Of a stretch of 64,000 bases of DNA, positions 63,266 through 64,000 are shown piece after piece. Position 1 is the first letter of the stretch; each line of letters begins with the position of its first letter. The position numbers and the translations under genes were made by a program. The notes below the pieces were generated by a model. It was not told the DNA's origin. It did not search any database and saw nothing but the letters and a program-made list of their open reading frames with translations. The stretch is taken from assembly GCA_903884005.1 (NCBI GenBank), contig CAISDA010000054.1:1-64000 (forward strand), given 5' to 3'. This stretch comes from an uncultured Ignavibacteriota bacterium (GTDB lineage: Bacteria > Bacteroidota > Ignavibacteria > UBA10030 > UBA8401).

Positions 63266-64000
63266 AGACTTCCTCCGCCCCGCCGCGCCGTGAGATGATG
63301 ATCTCTTCGCGCTCTTCGAGCTGCTTCACCACTTCCACGATGCGGGTCTGGGCCGATTCCACGTCGCGCAGACGCACCGGCCCCATGAACTCCAGTTCTT
63401 CTTTCAGCATGTCGACGGCGCGTTCGGACATATTCGCAAAGATCTTCGCGCGCAGTTTTTCTTCCGCAACCTTCAATGCCAGTGCAAGATCCTTCTTATC
63501 GACCTCGCGCAGGATGCGCTGGATGCCCCGGTCGTCGATGAAGATGATGTCCTCGAACAGGAACATGAGACGCTTGATCTCGGCGGCGAGCTGCACATCG
63601 CGCTGTTCGATGTTTTCCAGCACGTTTTTTGCCGTGACGGTGGTGCTTTTGTTGAGGATGGCTGCAACCGATTTGGTGCCGCCGATGGTGCTGATGCTCT
63701 GGTTCATCTGATTCTGCGCGATCTCATCGAGCACCTTCTCGATTTCTTTGAGCGTCTGCGGCGATACTTTTCCGAGCGTGGCGATCCGATACGCGACGTC
63801 TGAGCGAAGCTCCTCGGGAAATTCAAGCAGAACCTGCGCAGTTTGTTCCGGCAAAATGTTCGAGAGGATCAGGGCGATAGTTTGGGGATGTTCTTTAGAC
63901 AGGAAGCTTGCGAGCTGCTGCGGGTCTGTCTGGCGCAGCATTGCAAACCCCGTCACATGCGTGAGCGCCTTCACCTTCTCCATGATGTCGGTCGCCTTGT
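63258..64000 (-). CDS. fliG: FliG, flagellar motor switch protein (N-terminus outside window)
   Basis: The frame continues to the window edge (…KATDIMEKVKAL), so the N-terminal domain is missing here. What remains is FliG-M with the EHPQT motif (LSKEHPQTIALIL) and FliG-C with the charged torque helix (AVDMLKEELEFMGPVRLRDV). FliG is the rotor protein that contacts MotA. The gene heads the fliG-fliH-fliI-fliJ-motE run seen here; further flagellar genes are expected upstream. Confidence 0.95.
   Translation of the reverse strand, partial: KATDIMEKVKALTHVTGFAMLRQTDPQQLASFLSKEHPQTIALILSNILPEQTAQVLLEFPEELRSDVAYRIATLGKVSPQTLKEIEKVLDEIAQNQMNQSISTIGGTKSVAAILNKSTTVTAKNVLENIEQRDVQLAAEIKRLMFLFEDIIFIDDRGIQRILREVDKKDLALALKVAEEKLRAKIFANMSERAVDMLKEELEFMGPVRLRDVESAQTRIVEVVKQLEEREEIIISRRGGAEEVFV

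Noticed and set aside
1-64000. tRNA, rRNA or riboswitch genes
   Set aside because: No cloverleaf, T-loop consensus or conserved riboswitch core was noticed by eye; a covariance search would be needed to exclude small RNAs.

Overview
The window looks like a chromosome segment from a bacterium of the Ignavibacteria / wider Bacteroidota-Chlorobi (FCB) lineage. Several large secreted proteins end in a type IX secretion (T9SS) sorting domain with the NYPNPFNP signature, the sensor kinases and SD-poor starts fit that group, and a flagellar export operon is also present, as in some Ignavibacteria. The assignment is inferred from protein style only. No rRNA, tRNA or CRISPR array was found.

Layout. 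Bases 1-4445 hold a repetitive T9SS surface protein whose last residues lie outside the window. A 7TMR-DISM histidine kinase and its response regulator follow (4993-7922). Bases 8378-12521 form the only intact plus-strand block: a five-gene cassette with a 2-hydroxyacid dehydrogenase, a DHDPS/NAL-family lyase, a bacterial-microcompartment (BMC) shell protein with two BMC domains, a cyclase-family hydrolase and an SDR dehydrogenase. Bases 12672-22603 are a decayed, insertion-rich zone: T9SS gene fragments, a 3' piece of an IS66 transposase, an IstB (IS21 helper) pseudogene, a GLUG-repeat protein, a broken beta-propeller T9SS gene, and an internally deleted IS66-family element with intact ends and an 8-bp target duplication. 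From 22873 to 51412 the sequence is mostly minus-strand housekeeping and accessory genes: YbaK-type deacylase, UroD-family protein, M19 dipeptidase, SWIM/SNF2 helicase, an NtrC-like regulator with a multi-PAS kinase, CoA-transferase, FolD, YmdB-like phosphoesterase, RecD2, GT9, a membrane HExxH protein, pyrimidine phosphorylase, HAD phosphatase, class A beta-lactamase-like hydrolase, MscS, PyrE, TPR protein, radical SAM protein and a phosphoesterase lipoprotein. Two very large T9SS proteins follow (51818-60206), then the flagellar run fliG-fliH-fliI-fliJ-motE (60256-64000).

Two observations stand out. First, five copies of a 177-206 bp palindromic repeat have the same terminal sequence as the resident IS66 element (GTAAyTACTCAGCG) and three are flanked by 8-bp target duplications, so they are best read as IS66-type MITEs. 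Four of them, and the IS66 element itself, sit 9-35 bp upstream of a start codon. Second, the BMC cassette has no pentamer protein or aldehyde dehydrogenase, and its shell gene contains a well-placed internal ribosome-binding site and in-frame ATG that would release a complete PduA-like single-domain shell protein.
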